The notes beneath the pieces are model-generated. The model saw only the letters and a list, made by a program, of their open reading frames with translations, had not been told where the DNA came from and searched no databases. From the NCBI GenBank assembly GCA_964394395.1, contig CAYMWV010000004.1, positions 1 through 59,884 on the forward strand: DNA of 59,884 nt, written 5' to 3'. Made by a program: the position numbers and the translations under genes. Of the stretch, positions 49,945-57,758 are shown piece by piece. The first letter of the stretch is position 1, and every line of letters begins with the position of its first letter. This stretch comes from Sediminispirochaeta sp964394395. Lineage in GTDB: Bacteria; Spirochaetota; Spirochaetia; DSM-16054; Sediminispirochaetaceae.

Positions 49945-50718
49945 CTATTCGGAGAGGATCGCCACCGCTTTCTCAATGCTGAGATTATCGTGGATCAGTC
50001 CCGCCAGGGCCCGGGTCATCTGTTGAGGCTTATCGGCGCCCCACACATTCCGGCCGATGGCAACTCCACTGGCTCCCGCTTCAAATGCTTCATGGATTGA
50101 TCGGAGGAACTCCGCCGGATCATTGGTTTTAGATCCTCCAAGAACCAGGATAGGACAGAATGAACCTTCCACAACCTTCTCAAAACCAGGCTTATAGCCG
50201 ATCTTGATAAGATCCACCCCAAGCTCACTCACAATCCGGGCCCCCAGGACAAGGTTATCCAAGGTCTTGTACTTTGGATCCGCATCAAAGCCGCCGGGAA
50301 CCACCTCGCCAACCACAGGCATGCCGGTACCTTCACACAGCTTCACCACCTGGGCGATGGCGCTGAGAGAATCCTTCTCCCCTTCCCCGGGACCACCGTT
50401 GACGATCACCGCATCGGCTCCAAGCTGCAGAGCCAGCTCCACATCGTAGACAAGACGGCTGTCATGGCCGCTGCCTATCATCGTAGGAGGGAGATCCAGC
50501 CGCATGATCCAGCCGGTATGGGCCAACTCCACCGCAAATCGTTTAGCGAATCCCACATTGGCGATAATTGCATCGGCCCCACCGGCCACAACCTGGCGGA
50601 TCACCTCCGAGGGCTGCTCCAATCCCTTCACAGGGCCTCCGTTTGTACCGTGATCCATGGCAACTACAAAAGATCTGTTGTCACTTCCCATAAGACGGGA
50701 AACTCTTCTTGTTTTCAT
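49945..50718 (-). CDS. Class I (DhnA/LsrF-type) aldolase
   Basis: TIM-barrel Schiff-base aldolase of the FbaB/DhnA/LsrF/DeoC superfamily. The predicted Schiff-base Lys is in 'VDLIKIGYKPGFEK'. Other motifs are 'VVAMDHGTNGGPVKGLE', 'ADAIIANVGFAKRF', 'GADAVIVNGGPGEGEKDS' and 'GASGVAIGRNVWGADKP'. 257 aa. It could cleave fructose-1,6-bisphosphate or a related keto-sugar phosphate; position next to a sugar importer and GntR regulator favours a dedicated catabolic substrate. Promoter at 50776-50805 has two overlapping palindromic elements. GGAGG-type ribosome site precedes ATG 50718. Confidence 0.85.
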   Translation of the reverse strand: MKTRRVSRLMGSDNRSFVVAMDHGTNGGPVKGLEQPSEVIRQVVAGGADAIIANVGFAKRFAVELAHTGWIMRLDLPPTMIGSGHDSRLVYDVELALQLGADAVIVNGGPGEGEKDSLSAIAQVVKLCEGTGMPVVGEVVPGGFDADPKYKTLDNLVLGARIVSELGVDLIKIGYKPGFEKVVEGSFCPILVLGGSKTNDPAEFLRSIHEAFEAGASGVAIGRNVWGADKPQQMTRALAGLIHDNLSIEKAVAILSE

Positions 50719-50760
50719 TCCTCTCCTCCAGCTGATACTAGTTACTTGTTCGTACGTTTA

Positions 50761-50805
50761 GTTGTATATACATGTATACTAAACCCAGACCTCTGGGTTT
50801 GTCAA
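50761..50805 (-). promoter_or_regulatory. Aldolase promoter with perfect palindrome filling the -35/-10 spacer
   Basis: Minus strand: TTGACA (50805-50800), 18-bp spacer, TAGTAT (50781-50776). The spacer itself is the perfect palindrome AACCCAGA-GG-TCTGGGTT (50799-50782). Just downstream, at the expected start point, lies a GTTGTA-type site (50761-50774). Two different regulators could act here. Confidence 0.65.
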
Positions 50806-50848
50806 GAAGAAGCTCTGGATTGTGCCGGATTGTGCCAGGCGTCCAGCG

Positions 50849-50883
50849 CCCTGCCCTGCCCTGCCCTGCCCTGCCCTGCCCTG
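50849..50883. repeat. (CCCTG)7 pentanucleotide tract
   Basis: Seven uninterrupted CCCTG units in the intergenic region between the aldolase promoter (-35 about 44 bp away) and the RibD-like gene stop. Uninterrupted short repeats like this are prone to slippage. Confidence 0.97.
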
Positions 50884-50904
50884 TGCCCAGTGCTCAGCAG
50901 AGCG

Positions 50905-51867
50905 CTATGTAGAATAGGAAAAGCGGTGGCGGAAATATAAGAAACTTGGGCTGTGCATGTGGATGCTGAGCAGCTCGCTCTCCGGGTGCTCGGTTGATGT
51001 AAATGACTCCATGGAGCTGCCGAGGCTCACTGCAGATCCACCGATATAGAGACAGCTGTAGTTAAGAACCAGCTCGTCCAGAAGTTTGTCCCCCATCAGG
51101 ACATGGCAGTAGGAGGGTGACTCCACCAGGGCCCGCTCCATACCCAGAATGCGAAGAATGGCAAGGAGGGCTCCGGAATTGGTTCTGCTTCCCTCTCCGG
51201 TGAGGATAACCGGTGTCTTCTTTCCCCGGTTTTCTGTGAATAGATCCCGGATAGTTTCGGCACTCTCCCAGGCAGCAGCCTCGTCTCGGTACGGGCCGAT
51301 AAAGAAGTGGGGCCGGCCGTAGCCATCCTGTACCGGCGCACCTCCCGCAGGGCTTGTCTGAATCATCACCGGCTGAGCGTCAAAAAGGGTGTCCTGGAAG
51401 CGGATATCGGTACCATCCAGACTGGAGATGACCGCCCAGGGAGCTGCGCCCTTCCCGGCTGCAATCCTCGCCTCCTCAAGCTCCCGGTCAAAAACGGAAA
51501 CGGTCCCGTCCGGTTCGGCCCACATGGTCCCTGCGCCTGCAATGACCACATCGACATTGGCCCGGAAGAGATTAAGAATCCAGAAATCGGCATCAGCTCC
51601 CTCCGGATCGAGGGAGTTCGCCTTCGCGACAACCGGACCGGCCGGATTATCCTTAAAGGCGAGCTTGCCGTCCATGGAGGTGACAAAGCAGCCGGTGGTA
51701 TAGACCCGCTTTTCCGGCACCTGAGGAAAGCGCAGCTCCCCGTAGACCTGAACGGCGGAAGGAGGCTGCAACGCTTTTACCGGGAAATGGGACTCTTTCT
51801 CATTTCGAAAAAGGCGCTGCAGGGCGATTGCATCATAATCGTAGGGGATTTTCGGATAACTGCTCAC
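50905..51867 (-). CDS. RibD C-terminal-domain (dihydrofolate reductase-fold) reductase
   Basis: Predicted NADPH-dependent reductase of the RibD-C/DHFR-like fold that reduces pyrimidines or related heterocycles. Visible: 'TTGCFVTSMDGKLAFKDNPAG', 'DADFWILNLFRANVDVVIAGAGTM' in part, 'VILTGEGSRTNSG' and 'VESPSYCHVLMGDKLLDELVL'. The first 55 residues are an extension. GTG 51867 is chosen because it overlaps the upstream stop in a GTGA arrangement and has GGAGG-like bases before it. 320 aa. No riboflavin gene is nearby and the deaminase domain is absent, so it need not be a riboflavin enzyme. Confidence 0.75.
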   Translation of the reverse strand: MSSYPKIPYDYDAIALQRLFRNEKESHFPVKALQPPSAVQVYGELRFPQVPEKRVYTTGCFVTSMDGKLAFKDNPAGPVVAKANSLDPEGADADFWILNLFRANVDVVIAGAGTMWAEPDGTVSVFDRELEEARIAAGKGAAPWAVISSLDGTDIRFQDTLFDAQPVMIQTSPAGGAPVQDGYGRPHFFIGPYRDEAAAWESAETIRDLFTENRGKKTPVILTGEGSRTNSGALLAILRILGMERALVESPSYCHVLMGDKLLDELVLNYSCLYIGGSAVSLGSSMESFTSTEHPESELLSIHMHSPSFLYFRHRFSYST

Positions 51868-52226
51868 TCCCCCTCCTCCATTACCACTTCGCACACCTTA
51901 TAAAACTGATTTCGGTGATGGATCTCCTCAACCATTCTGGCATTCCCCTCTCCAAAAAGCTCATTGAACTTTTGATCAGTTTCAGCCAGCCAGGCCCCAT
52001 CTATGGCCTTCCAGAGCTTGTAATCGCTCCAGTAAACCACAGACTGCACCTCTCCTGGGCGATCTTCATTCACCCACACCTCTTTCCCGGCAAAGCCGGG
52101 CCACTGGGCCAGCCCCTTGGTCCAGATCTCATGGTCAAGCTCGATCCACCGCTCTACCAGATCCGGTTTCACGTGTAAAATTAACTGTTCCACTGCCAAA
52201 GGTTTATCGTATCGTTTAAGTTCCAT
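51864..52226 (-). CDS. TIGR03792-family small protein (ABM-like fold)
   Basis: 120-residue protein resembling the family first defined in cyanobacteria as TIGR03792, which has a ferredoxin-like, antibiotic-biosynthesis-monooxygenase type fold. Characteristic run: 'VEQLILHVKPDLVERWIELD', 'IWTKGLAQWPGFAGKEVWV', 'VQSVVYWSDYKLWKAI'. Biochemical function is not established for the family. It is translationally coupled to the RibD-like reductase (4-bp GTGA overlap), so the two may act on the same small molecule (inference). Confidence 0.7.
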   Translation of the reverse strand: MELKRYDKPLAVEQLILHVKPDLVERWIELDHEIWTKGLAQWPGFAGKEVWVNEDRPGEVQSVVYWSDYKLWKAIDGAWLAETDQKFNELFGEGNARMVEEIHHRNQFYKVCEVVMEEGE

Positions 52227-52333
52227 GCCCTAATCATGGCCCTTGAAAAAGGGAAGGTCAAGGAGCGGAGGGACCGAAAATACGATTTTCGCAAGGTTTT
52301 TTTCACGTGTTAAATCTTTTTCTATGGCAAGTA

Positions 52334-52351
52334 GATAGGTACTTACCTATC
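52334..52351. promoter_or_regulatory. Perfect 8-2-8 palindrome upstream of the SDR gene
   Basis: GATAGGTA-CT-TACCTATC lies between divergent genes (52226 minus, 52514 plus), in a 287-bp region with no convincing ORF. Its form fits TetR- or MarR-family operators. No such regulator gene is adjacent. Confidence 0.6.
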
Positions 52352-52513
52352 GGCCACTCTCTCTTTAACATGTGTGCTGCTTGAGTGCTGCTGCTTTAGG
52401 AAAAAAGGAGCTGCGCAGAGCCCAGCGATCTGTTATTATGCTTCTGGACGGCGGGAATCCCTGGTGCATAGCTTGCCCGTCGCCCCGTTTAGTAAAACAG
52501 CAGGGGGGCAAGC

Positions 52514-53269
52514 ATGATCAACGGGAAAAAGATGGTAATAACCGGGGCATCCTCGGGCATTGGAAAGGAGCTTTGCGCACTTGCCGCCGGCGGGAACCGG
52601 ATCGTAGCTGCCGCCCGGCGGAGCGAGAAGATCCCCGAGCATCCGAACATCACTCCCCTCTGTAGCGATATCTCCGGTCCAGAAGCGGTGGACCAGCTTC
52701 TGAAAGAGGCCTTCCGTATCCTGGGAGATGTGGACATCTTTATCGCCAATGCAGGCTTTGCCTGGAATGAGGTGATAGAGGATGCGGACTGGGAGCACAT
52801 CGCCTCGATTTTCAAGACCAATGTTTTTTCCCCCATCTACAGCCTGGAGAAGCTGAGGGAGTACAAGGGAGAGCGGCCCTTCCAGTTTATGATAACCGCC
52901 AGCGCTATGAGCTTTGCGGCCATGCCGGGCTACGCCCTCTACTCGGGCACCAAATTTGCCCTGAAGGGGATAACCGACGGACTGCGGTATGAACTTCCCC
53001 CGGGGCAGCTGATCCAGATGGTCTACCCGGTAGCCACCATCACCTCCTTTTTTGATGTTGCTGGAAGCAAGGAGCTCCCCTGGCCCCGGCAGAGCGCTTT
53101 AACCGTGGCAAAGGCGATGCTCAGGGGGATTGAGAAGCGGAAGAAGCAGATCTTCCCCTCCCGGCTCTATCGAGCGATGCATATCATCAACAGGGTGATT
53201 CCGATTATTCCGATCTATATGAAGAGGGAGGCAAAGAAGCTGGGAGCACTTCGGGAGAGAACACAGTAG
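52514..53269 (+). CDS. Short-chain dehydrogenase/reductase (SDR)
   Basis: Classical SDR of 251 aa. NAD(P)-binding 'ITGASSGIGKEL', 'VAAARRSEK' (Arg after strand 2, suggesting NADP), 'IANAGFAW', catalytic Ser in 'ITASAMSF' and YxxxK in 'YALYSGTKFALKG'. The C-terminal tail is basic, 'GIEKRKKQIFPSRLYRA', and likely amphipathic, as in SDRs acting on lipids. GGGGGG precedes ATG 52514. A 40-bp piece of its 3' coding sequence (53121-53160) reappears with 35 matches at 54261-54300, within the broken antitoxin region. Confidence 0.92.
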   Translation: MINGKKMVITGASSGIGKELCALAAGGNRIVAAARRSEKIPEHPNITPLCSDISGPEAVDQLLKEAFRILGDVDIFIANAGFAWNEVIEDADWEHIASIFKTNVFSPIYSLEKLREYKGERPFQFMITASAMSFAAMPGYALYSGTKFALKGITDGLRYELPPGQLIQMVYPVATITSFFDVAGSKELPWPRQSALTVAKAMLRGIEKRKKQIFPSRLYRAMHIINRVIPIIPIYMKREAKKLGALRERTQ

Positions 53270-53462
53270 GGCTGGATAAGGGAAAAGTGAGGGCCGAAGC
53301 CCTTCCCCATTACACAGATGAAACTTCCCTTTTATTCCCCTTCCAGGCGATAAGCTCCAGCCTGCCGGAGAAGCCGCACTTTTTGAATATGCCGGTATTA
53401 TAGTTGCCTTTGCTATTAGTATAATCACAGCAATGGAAACAAAAAAAGCCCAAAAAGCGACC

Positions 53463-53517
53463 TTGACCGCTCCATTATGGTTCATTATACTCTCTGATAT
53501 GAACCGCATATGGTTCA
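53463..53517 (+). promoter_or_regulatory. vapBC promoter and operator
   Basis: TTGACC (53463-53468), 17-bp spacer, TATACT (53486-53491). A perfect inverted repeat TGAACC-GCATAT-GGTTCA (53500-53517) follows, and an extra half-site TATGGTTCA lies in the spacer (53476-53484). This is the expected layout for autorepression by the antitoxin-toxin complex. Confidence 0.75.
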
Positions 53518-53528
53518 AGGAGGACTCC

Positions 53529-53780
53529 ATGTCATCAATTACACTCCACAACCTGGACAGTGAACTGGAACGGAGAATCAGAGAAACTGCTCGAAAAAAC
53601 CAAACCAGCCTGAATCAGACGATAAAAACCATTCTACGAGAAGCTCTCCATATCGAGAAACAAAGCTCCAATAGATACGATTTTTCCGACCTTGCCAATA
53701 CCATGACCGAAGATGAGGCAAGAGAGTTTGAAGAAGCTAACAGAAGCTTTTCACAAATTGACCAGGAGCTATGGAGATGA
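53529..53780 (+). CDS. vapB: VapB/FitA-type ribbon-helix-helix antitoxin
   Basis: 83-residue antitoxin. N-terminal ribbon-helix-helix: strand 'SSITLHNLDSELERRI' then 'RKNQTSLNQTIKTILREAL', typical of FitA-like VapB proteins. The C-terminal acidic tail ('MTEDEAREFEEANRSFSQ') is of the kind that wraps the PIN toxin. AAGGAGG is 7 nt before ATG 53529; the longer frame from 53433 crosses the promoter and is rejected. Overlaps vapC by 4 bp. Promoter and operator at 53463-53517 indicate the module is alive. Confidence 0.9.
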   Translation: MSSITLHNLDSELERRIRETARKNQTSLNQTIKTILREALHIEKQSSNRYDFSDLANTMTEDEAREFEEANRSFSQIDQELWR

Positions 53781-54214
53781 GAGTTCTCTGTGATACCAAT
53801 GCAATAACAGCCTTGAGGCTTGGTAACAGGAAAGTGATAGAAACCATTGAGACGGCAGATACTCTCTATCTTTCCGTTATTGTTTTAGCTGAGCTATATC
53901 ATGGATATGCGAAGGGATCCCGGAAAGAAAAAAACCTGCAATGGCTAAAAAGCTTTATGGAAAAGCCAACGGTTCAAATACTTCACATAACCGAAGAGAC
54001 TTCACAAGTGTGGGCTCAGGTAATCCTTGATCTCAAAAAAGCAGGAAATCCAATTCCCACCAATGATATCTGGATCGCTTCCCAATGCATTGAAATGGGA
54101 GCAGTTCTCCTGACTGCTGATAGACATTTTTCAAACCTTATTGCTTTGAGAAAGATACATTTTCCAGATGGAGGATACCATGAAAATAACAACCTACACC
54201 AAAGCACGAAATAA
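53777..54214 (+). CDS. vapC: VapC PIN-domain ribonuclease toxin
   Basis: Mg-dependent RNase toxin of the PIN fold. All four acidic residues are present: Asp in 'LCDTNAI', Glu in 'LAELYHGY', Asp in 'PTNDIWIA' and Asp in 'LLTADRHFS'. It is therefore probably active. Start taken as ATG 53777 (ATGA overlap with vapB); ATG 53771 is also in frame. The protein runs on about 18 residues past the normal VapC end ('GGYHENNNLHQSTK'). That tail is encoded by DNA which in another frame is the beginning of a YefM gene, so the native stop was lost at a junction. Confidence 0.9.
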   Translation: MRVLCDTNAITALRLGNRKVIETIETADTLYLSVIVLAELYHGYAKGSRKEKNLQWLKSFMEKPTVQILHITEETSQVWAQVILDLKKAGNPIPTNDIWIASQCIEMGAVLLTADRHFSNLIALRKIHFPDGGYHENNNLHQSTK

Positions 54215-54263
54215 TGTCAGGTAAGTGATTGATGAGGTGTTGGACAGCTCTGCAGAGACATCC
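54180..54263 (+). pseudogene. YefM/Phd antitoxin, N-terminal fragment with in-frame stop
   Basis: From ATG 54180 the frame reads 'MKITTYTKARNNVR', then TAA (54222-54224), then 'VIDEVLDSSAET'. With the stop read through this is the classic YefM N-terminus (MKxxxYTEARNNL..VIDEV). Homology ends near 54260, where a piece resembling the SDR gene begins. It overlaps the vapC 3' end by 35 bp. The matching kind of C-terminal half occurs 5.5 kb away at 59719-59856. Confidence 0.8.
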
Positions 54264-54578
54264 GGGGAATTGAGAAGCGGAAGAAGCACATCTTCCCCGG
54301 GAAGATACGAGCTTACCTTCCTTCCAGAAGGGGAGAGCAAAGAAGAGGAGTGGGATATTACCTGTGAAGCAGGAGAGGTGGTCAAAGCGGAAAGCGATCG
54401 ATCTTCGGATCATCTCAGAGCAGCGCAGGAGCTAACCGGTATCTACGAAAAGACTGCATTGGTCCGTTTAGGTCTCCAGGCCCTCATTGCTTGTGAAAGC
54501 GCCAAACGCTTGGCAATGCTTGGGGGATCGGAGCCGGAATTGATTGATATTCCCCGCAGGCGTCCAGTGAATAAGTGA
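54225..54578 (+). pseudogene. Chimeric ORF ending in a VapB-type antitoxin C-terminus
   Basis: The 117-codon frame starts immediately after the YefM stop codon, in the same frame. It joins three pieces: YefM residues 'VIDEVLDSS', a stretch sharing 35 of 40 bases with the SDR gene (54261-54300), and from about 54405 a VapB antitoxin core, 'LRAAQELTGIYEKTALVRLG', with the ending 'LAMLGGSEPEL'. The VapB N-terminal DNA-binding strand (usually 'RTTLxI') is missing. It overlaps the following toxin fragment in a GTGA junction, the normal vapBC coupling, so the VapB end is ancestral. Confidence 0.75.
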
Positions 54579-54781
54579 TAGTTCTTGTCGATACTTCGGT
54601 CTGGATCGATCATCTCAGGAAGGGCAACACAAGGCTTTCCGAGCTGCTGCACCAATCAAGGGTCATGGTTCATCCATTTATCATCGGTGAGCTTTCTTGC
54701 GGGAATCTGAAAAACAACATTGATTGCCCCGGCCCCCGGAGATATCCGATACCTCCGCCGCATCAGGCTTGTCACCTTTGA
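54575..54781 (+). pseudogene. Truncated VapC toxin
   Basis: GTG start, then 'IVLVDTSVWIDHLRKGN' with the first PIN Asp, and 'VHPFIIGELSCGNLKN' with the conserved Glu. After about residue 48 (near 54719) the match ends and the frame continues into unrelated Pro-rich sequence, stopping before polB. The second half of the PIN domain, with two catalytic Asp residues, is gone, so it is inactive. A deletion next to polB is the simplest cause. Confidence 0.85.
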
Positions 54782-54804
54782 CGGAGAGCCTTCGACCTGC
54801 CCTT

Positions 54805-57126
54805 CTATGAAAAAAGGTCCAGCTGCCGCCCCTGCAGCAGGGAGTCGAAATCCTGTCCCAGGGCAAAAAGAACCCCATCGGCAATCGGAGCGATCTGTTT
54901 TTCGATGTAGTGGCGGTAGTCTGCACCGCCGGAAAAAAGCTCCAGGGGTTCCGGTCCCTCGGCGGTGATGATGTAGCGAATCTCCTTCAGCTTCTTCGTT
55001 CCCTGGGGGTCCAGTTTCAGTGCCGCTTTTACATGGGGAGGTCGGTTCTTTATATAATCCCGGGCATCCCGGGTAAGCCGTTTCCGGTAGACCAGTTTAT
55101 CATCATACAGTCCCTGCTTCAGCTCCTCCACAAAGTTCCGGATCCACTCAGATAGCTCCTGCTCGTCAAAGAAGCGGCGGAACAGTTCCTTCTGAAACTC
55201 CCGGGCCAGGGGGGTCCAGTCGGAGCGCACCGTCTCAAGGCCCTTGAACTCCAGGGAGCCGTCGGAGAGCAGGCCTGCATACCGCTTACGAGCCCCTTCG
55301 CTTGAGTTGCGCATGGCTGGGAGGAAGAACTTCAGGTAATGCTTCTCGTACTCCAGTTCCAGCCGGGATTCCACCTGGTACTCCTGCAGAATGAGGGCTG
55401 CCATGTATTGATCCACCTCCCGGGAGAGACTCAAGCCCGCTGCATCGGGATCACTCCATTCAGATTCCTTCAGGCAGACAAAGAGGGAATCGGTATCACC
55501 GTAGAGCACCCGGTAACCCAGCTTACGCAGCCGGTCGGCAGCAGTCTTTAGAATCCACTGGCCCGTACCGGTGATGGCGCTGGGCAGATCGGGATGATAG
55601 AAGCGGCAGCCCGTGGTGCCCATAACACCGTAGAAGCTGTTCATCAGGATTTTCACCGCCTGGGCCAGAGGAGCATCCCCCTCCTTTTTCGCCCTGCCCC
55701 GGGTATCCATCAGCTCCTCCAGAAATTCGGGAAGAACATGCCGGGTACGGGAGAAGGATATGCCCGCCGGAGTCTGCACCGGATCCACCGAACCCTCGTG
55801 GAGGGAAAAGGGGTCGATGAAAAAGGTGCGCATGATGGTGGGATAGAGACTCTTGAAATCCAGCACCACCACATGGGGATAGAGCCCCGGTTCGGAGGTG
55901 AAGACCAGCCCCCCGGCAGCGTGAGCTCCCGGCGTAACATCCGCCGTATCCAGGGCCACATAGCCCTGGCGGTGCAACGCCGGAAGCATGAAGAAATCAA
56001 AGGCTGCGACAGACATATTCTGTTTGTCCATTGGTAGTCCGGTGATGAGGCTCCGGGTTACAAGCTGATCAAGAATAGCAGTGGTCTGAAAAATCTCCGT
56101 CACCAGTACCGCATCCTCCAGGTTATAGAAGCCCAGAGCCTCCTTATCCTCCCGGAAACGACGCTCTATCTCCGCCACCTTGTCTTCATCGGGGGTGATA
56201 TCCTTACCCCGGCCCAGCAGTTCCTGAGCAACCGTCTCCAGCTTGTAATTCTCGAAGTTATAAAAGGCGGTCCGCAGGGTGGGAGGGCCGTCGATGACCA
56301 GCCGGCCTTCCAGACCCACCGAATAGAGTCCGGTTCTGCTCTGCAATATTTTCGCAGGCCGTTTCCCCCGGCCAAGGAGAAAAGGTATCCTGTGGCGCTC
56401 CGCCCGGGCAGATAGAAAGCTGAGATCAAAGCCCGCCACATGCCAGCCGATGATGAGGTCCGGGTCCAGCTCATCGCAGAGCTCCAGAAACCTCCGGAGA
56501 AGAGAGACCTCGTCCCGGCAGTATTCCAGCCAACCGGGAGTCTCTTTCGGGGAGTCAGTAGTTGCACCACTATCGGCACGCATCAGAACCTTCCGTACTT
56601 CCCTCTCAGGAGCCGTGGCATGGAGTGCCACGGAGTAGAGGGACCCGTCGCTGCCGGTTTCTATATCCAGACTCAGGATGGAAAGCCGGGGCCGGTAATC
56701 CGTCGGGGCAATCCGGGGGTTATGAAAAACCTTCAAACTTCCCCGGGTCACCGGATCCCCCTCCACCACCAGAGCACCTTTGATGAAGCGCTCCATAAGA
56801 AAACGGTCCTCTGCCCGCAGATCCGATTCAAAGAGCTGCACCCCCTGCTCCTGCAACTTCCTCCGTCCTTCGAAGAAGGCATTCAGACCGGGGAAATAGA
56901 GCCCATCCACATCAGCCCCGGATATGGTCCGGAGCTGCAGGGGCCGCCGGTCCATACCGGCGGTAAAGGAGGCGGGACAGTTCCTCTGAATGAAAAAGAG
57001 GGGCTGCTGATCGGTAAAGAGCGCCAGGAAGGGCCCCTCCGGACCGACACAGTAAAGCTGTATCTCACAGCGGTTGGAGTTATCAAAACTGTGGGAGGTG
57101 AGGAGAAATCCGGTCTGCCGAATCAT
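54805..57126 (-). CDS. polB: DNA polymerase II, family B
   Basis: 773-residue family B polymerase with proofreading. Exonuclease motifs: Exo I 'LSLDIETGSD', Exo II 'IIGWHVAGFDLSF' (His where Asn is usual), Exo III 'FYNLEDAVLV'. Polymerase motifs: A 'LDFKSLYPTIM', B 'KILMNSFYGVMG', C 'YGDTDSLF', and a later 'RKRYAGLL'. All catalytic acids are present. Pol II acts in translesion synthesis and restart in E. coli, where it is LexA-controlled; I see no clear LexA box in the short upstream region. It sits amid broken toxin-antitoxin and other fragments, so it may have arrived by transfer. Confidence 0.95.
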   Translation of the reverse strand: MIRQTGFLLTSHSFDNSNRCEIQLYCVGPEGPFLALFTDQQPLFFIQRNCPASFTAGMDRRPLQLRTISGADVDGLYFPGLNAFFEGRRKLQEQGVQLFESDLRAEDRFLMERFIKGALVVEGDPVTRGSLKVFHNPRIAPTDYRPRLSILSLDIETGSDGSLYSVALHATAPEREVRKVLMRADSGATTDSPKETPGWLEYCRDEVSLLRRFLELCDELDPDLIIGWHVAGFDLSFLSARAERHRIPFLLGRGKRPAKILQSRTGLYSVGLEGRLVIDGPPTLRTAFYNFENYKLETVAQELLGRGKDITPDEDKVAEIERRFREDKEALGFYNLEDAVLVTEIFQTTAILDQLVTRSLITGLPMDKQNMSVAAFDFFMLPALHRQGYVALDTADVTPGAHAAGGLVFTSEPGLYPHVVVLDFKSLYPTIMRTFFIDPFSLHEGSVDPVQTPAGISFSRTRHVLPEFLEELMDTRGRAKKEGDAPLAQAVKILMNSFYGVMGTTGCRFYHPDLPSAITGTGQWILKTAADRLRKLGYRVLYGDTDSLFVCLKESEWSDPDAAGLSLSREVDQYMAALILQEYQVESRLELEYEKHYLKFFLPAMRNSSEGARKRYAGLLSDGSLEFKGLETVRSDWTPLAREFQKELFRRFFDEQELSEWIRNFVEELKQGLYDDKLVYRKRLTRDARDYIKNRPPHVKAALKLDPQGTKKLKEIRYIITAEGPEPLELFSGGADYRHYIEKQIAPIADGVLFALGQDFDSLLQGRQLDLFS

Positions 57127-57179
57127 GCTTGTATAGTATCGTAGATACGCCGGGTCCGCCAGAGTTCGGGGCCTACTGA

Positions 57180-57386
57180 AGCTTTCCGAGCCAAGCCATA
57201 AGTATCCTGGGGGCGATCCTTTTTCACTTTGCCACCAACTTCAATCCGGTGGAAGGGATCTTTGCCTCCCGCCAGGTGGGCGCCGCTTACCTCCCCGCCA
57301 GGGAAGCGTTGTGGATGCTCTTTGCACTTCGTTCTCTGGCCACCGGGACGATTGTTCTGATCTGGGGACCGAAGAGATTAAGCTAA
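57180..57386 (+). pseudogene. C-terminal fragment of a CPBP-family membrane protease
   Basis: Directly after a TGA (57177-57179) the frame reads 'AISILGAILFHFATNFNP', which is the last conserved motif of CPBP/CAAX-type intramembrane proteases (HxxxN), followed by a final hydrophobic helix ending 'GTIVLIWGPKRLS' and TAA. The N-terminal motifs (EExxxR and FxxxH) are missing. It is a remnant. Confidence 0.65.
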
Positions 57387-57389
57387 CCG

Positions 57390-57758
57390 TTACATCTCTA
57401 TATGGGCTCCGAAGAGAGCCTCCATCTCTTGGCTTGCTTCATTCCATTTCATAGCCCGCTTCAGATCCTTGTAGAAGAGTTCCGTATTGAAATCGGGACC
57501 ACTGTTACTGTAGGTTTGCCGCGTATTGGTCCGTACATTCTCCGGCCCATGGCGGAGCACCAGCTCTATCAGGTCGACCCGGTTTTCTTGAATGATGGCG
57601 GAGAAGCAGTCGGGATACCATCGGCCCATACTGCAACGGGGAGAGGCGCCACACTCAAGTAGTAGCTGTTTATACCTATAGGGATATCTGCCAAAACCGG
57701 TAACCAGAGCGGGAATGGTAACATCTCCATTGAAGGCGTAGGAGGAATCGGACCTCAA
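57390..57758 (-). pseudogene. Ankyrin-like C-terminal part of a frameshifted gene
   Basis: 122-codon frame opening with TTG in a TTGA overlap with the stop of the SH3 ORF upstream. The text 'CFSAIIQENRVDLIELVLRHG' has the helix-turn-helix spacing of an ankyrin repeat. The protein reads smoothly from the upstream ORF if a frameshift is allowed at about 57757, so the two were probably one gene. It might also be a genuine coupled pair. Confidence 0.45.

Noticed and set aside
53433..53528. Upstream extension of vapB from ATG 53433
   Set aside because: It would run through the vapBC promoter and operator, and the strong ribosome site belongs to ATG 53529.
56440..57144. Plus-strand frame of 234 codons
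   Set aside because: Antisense to the polB exonuclease region, which is conserved on the other strand.
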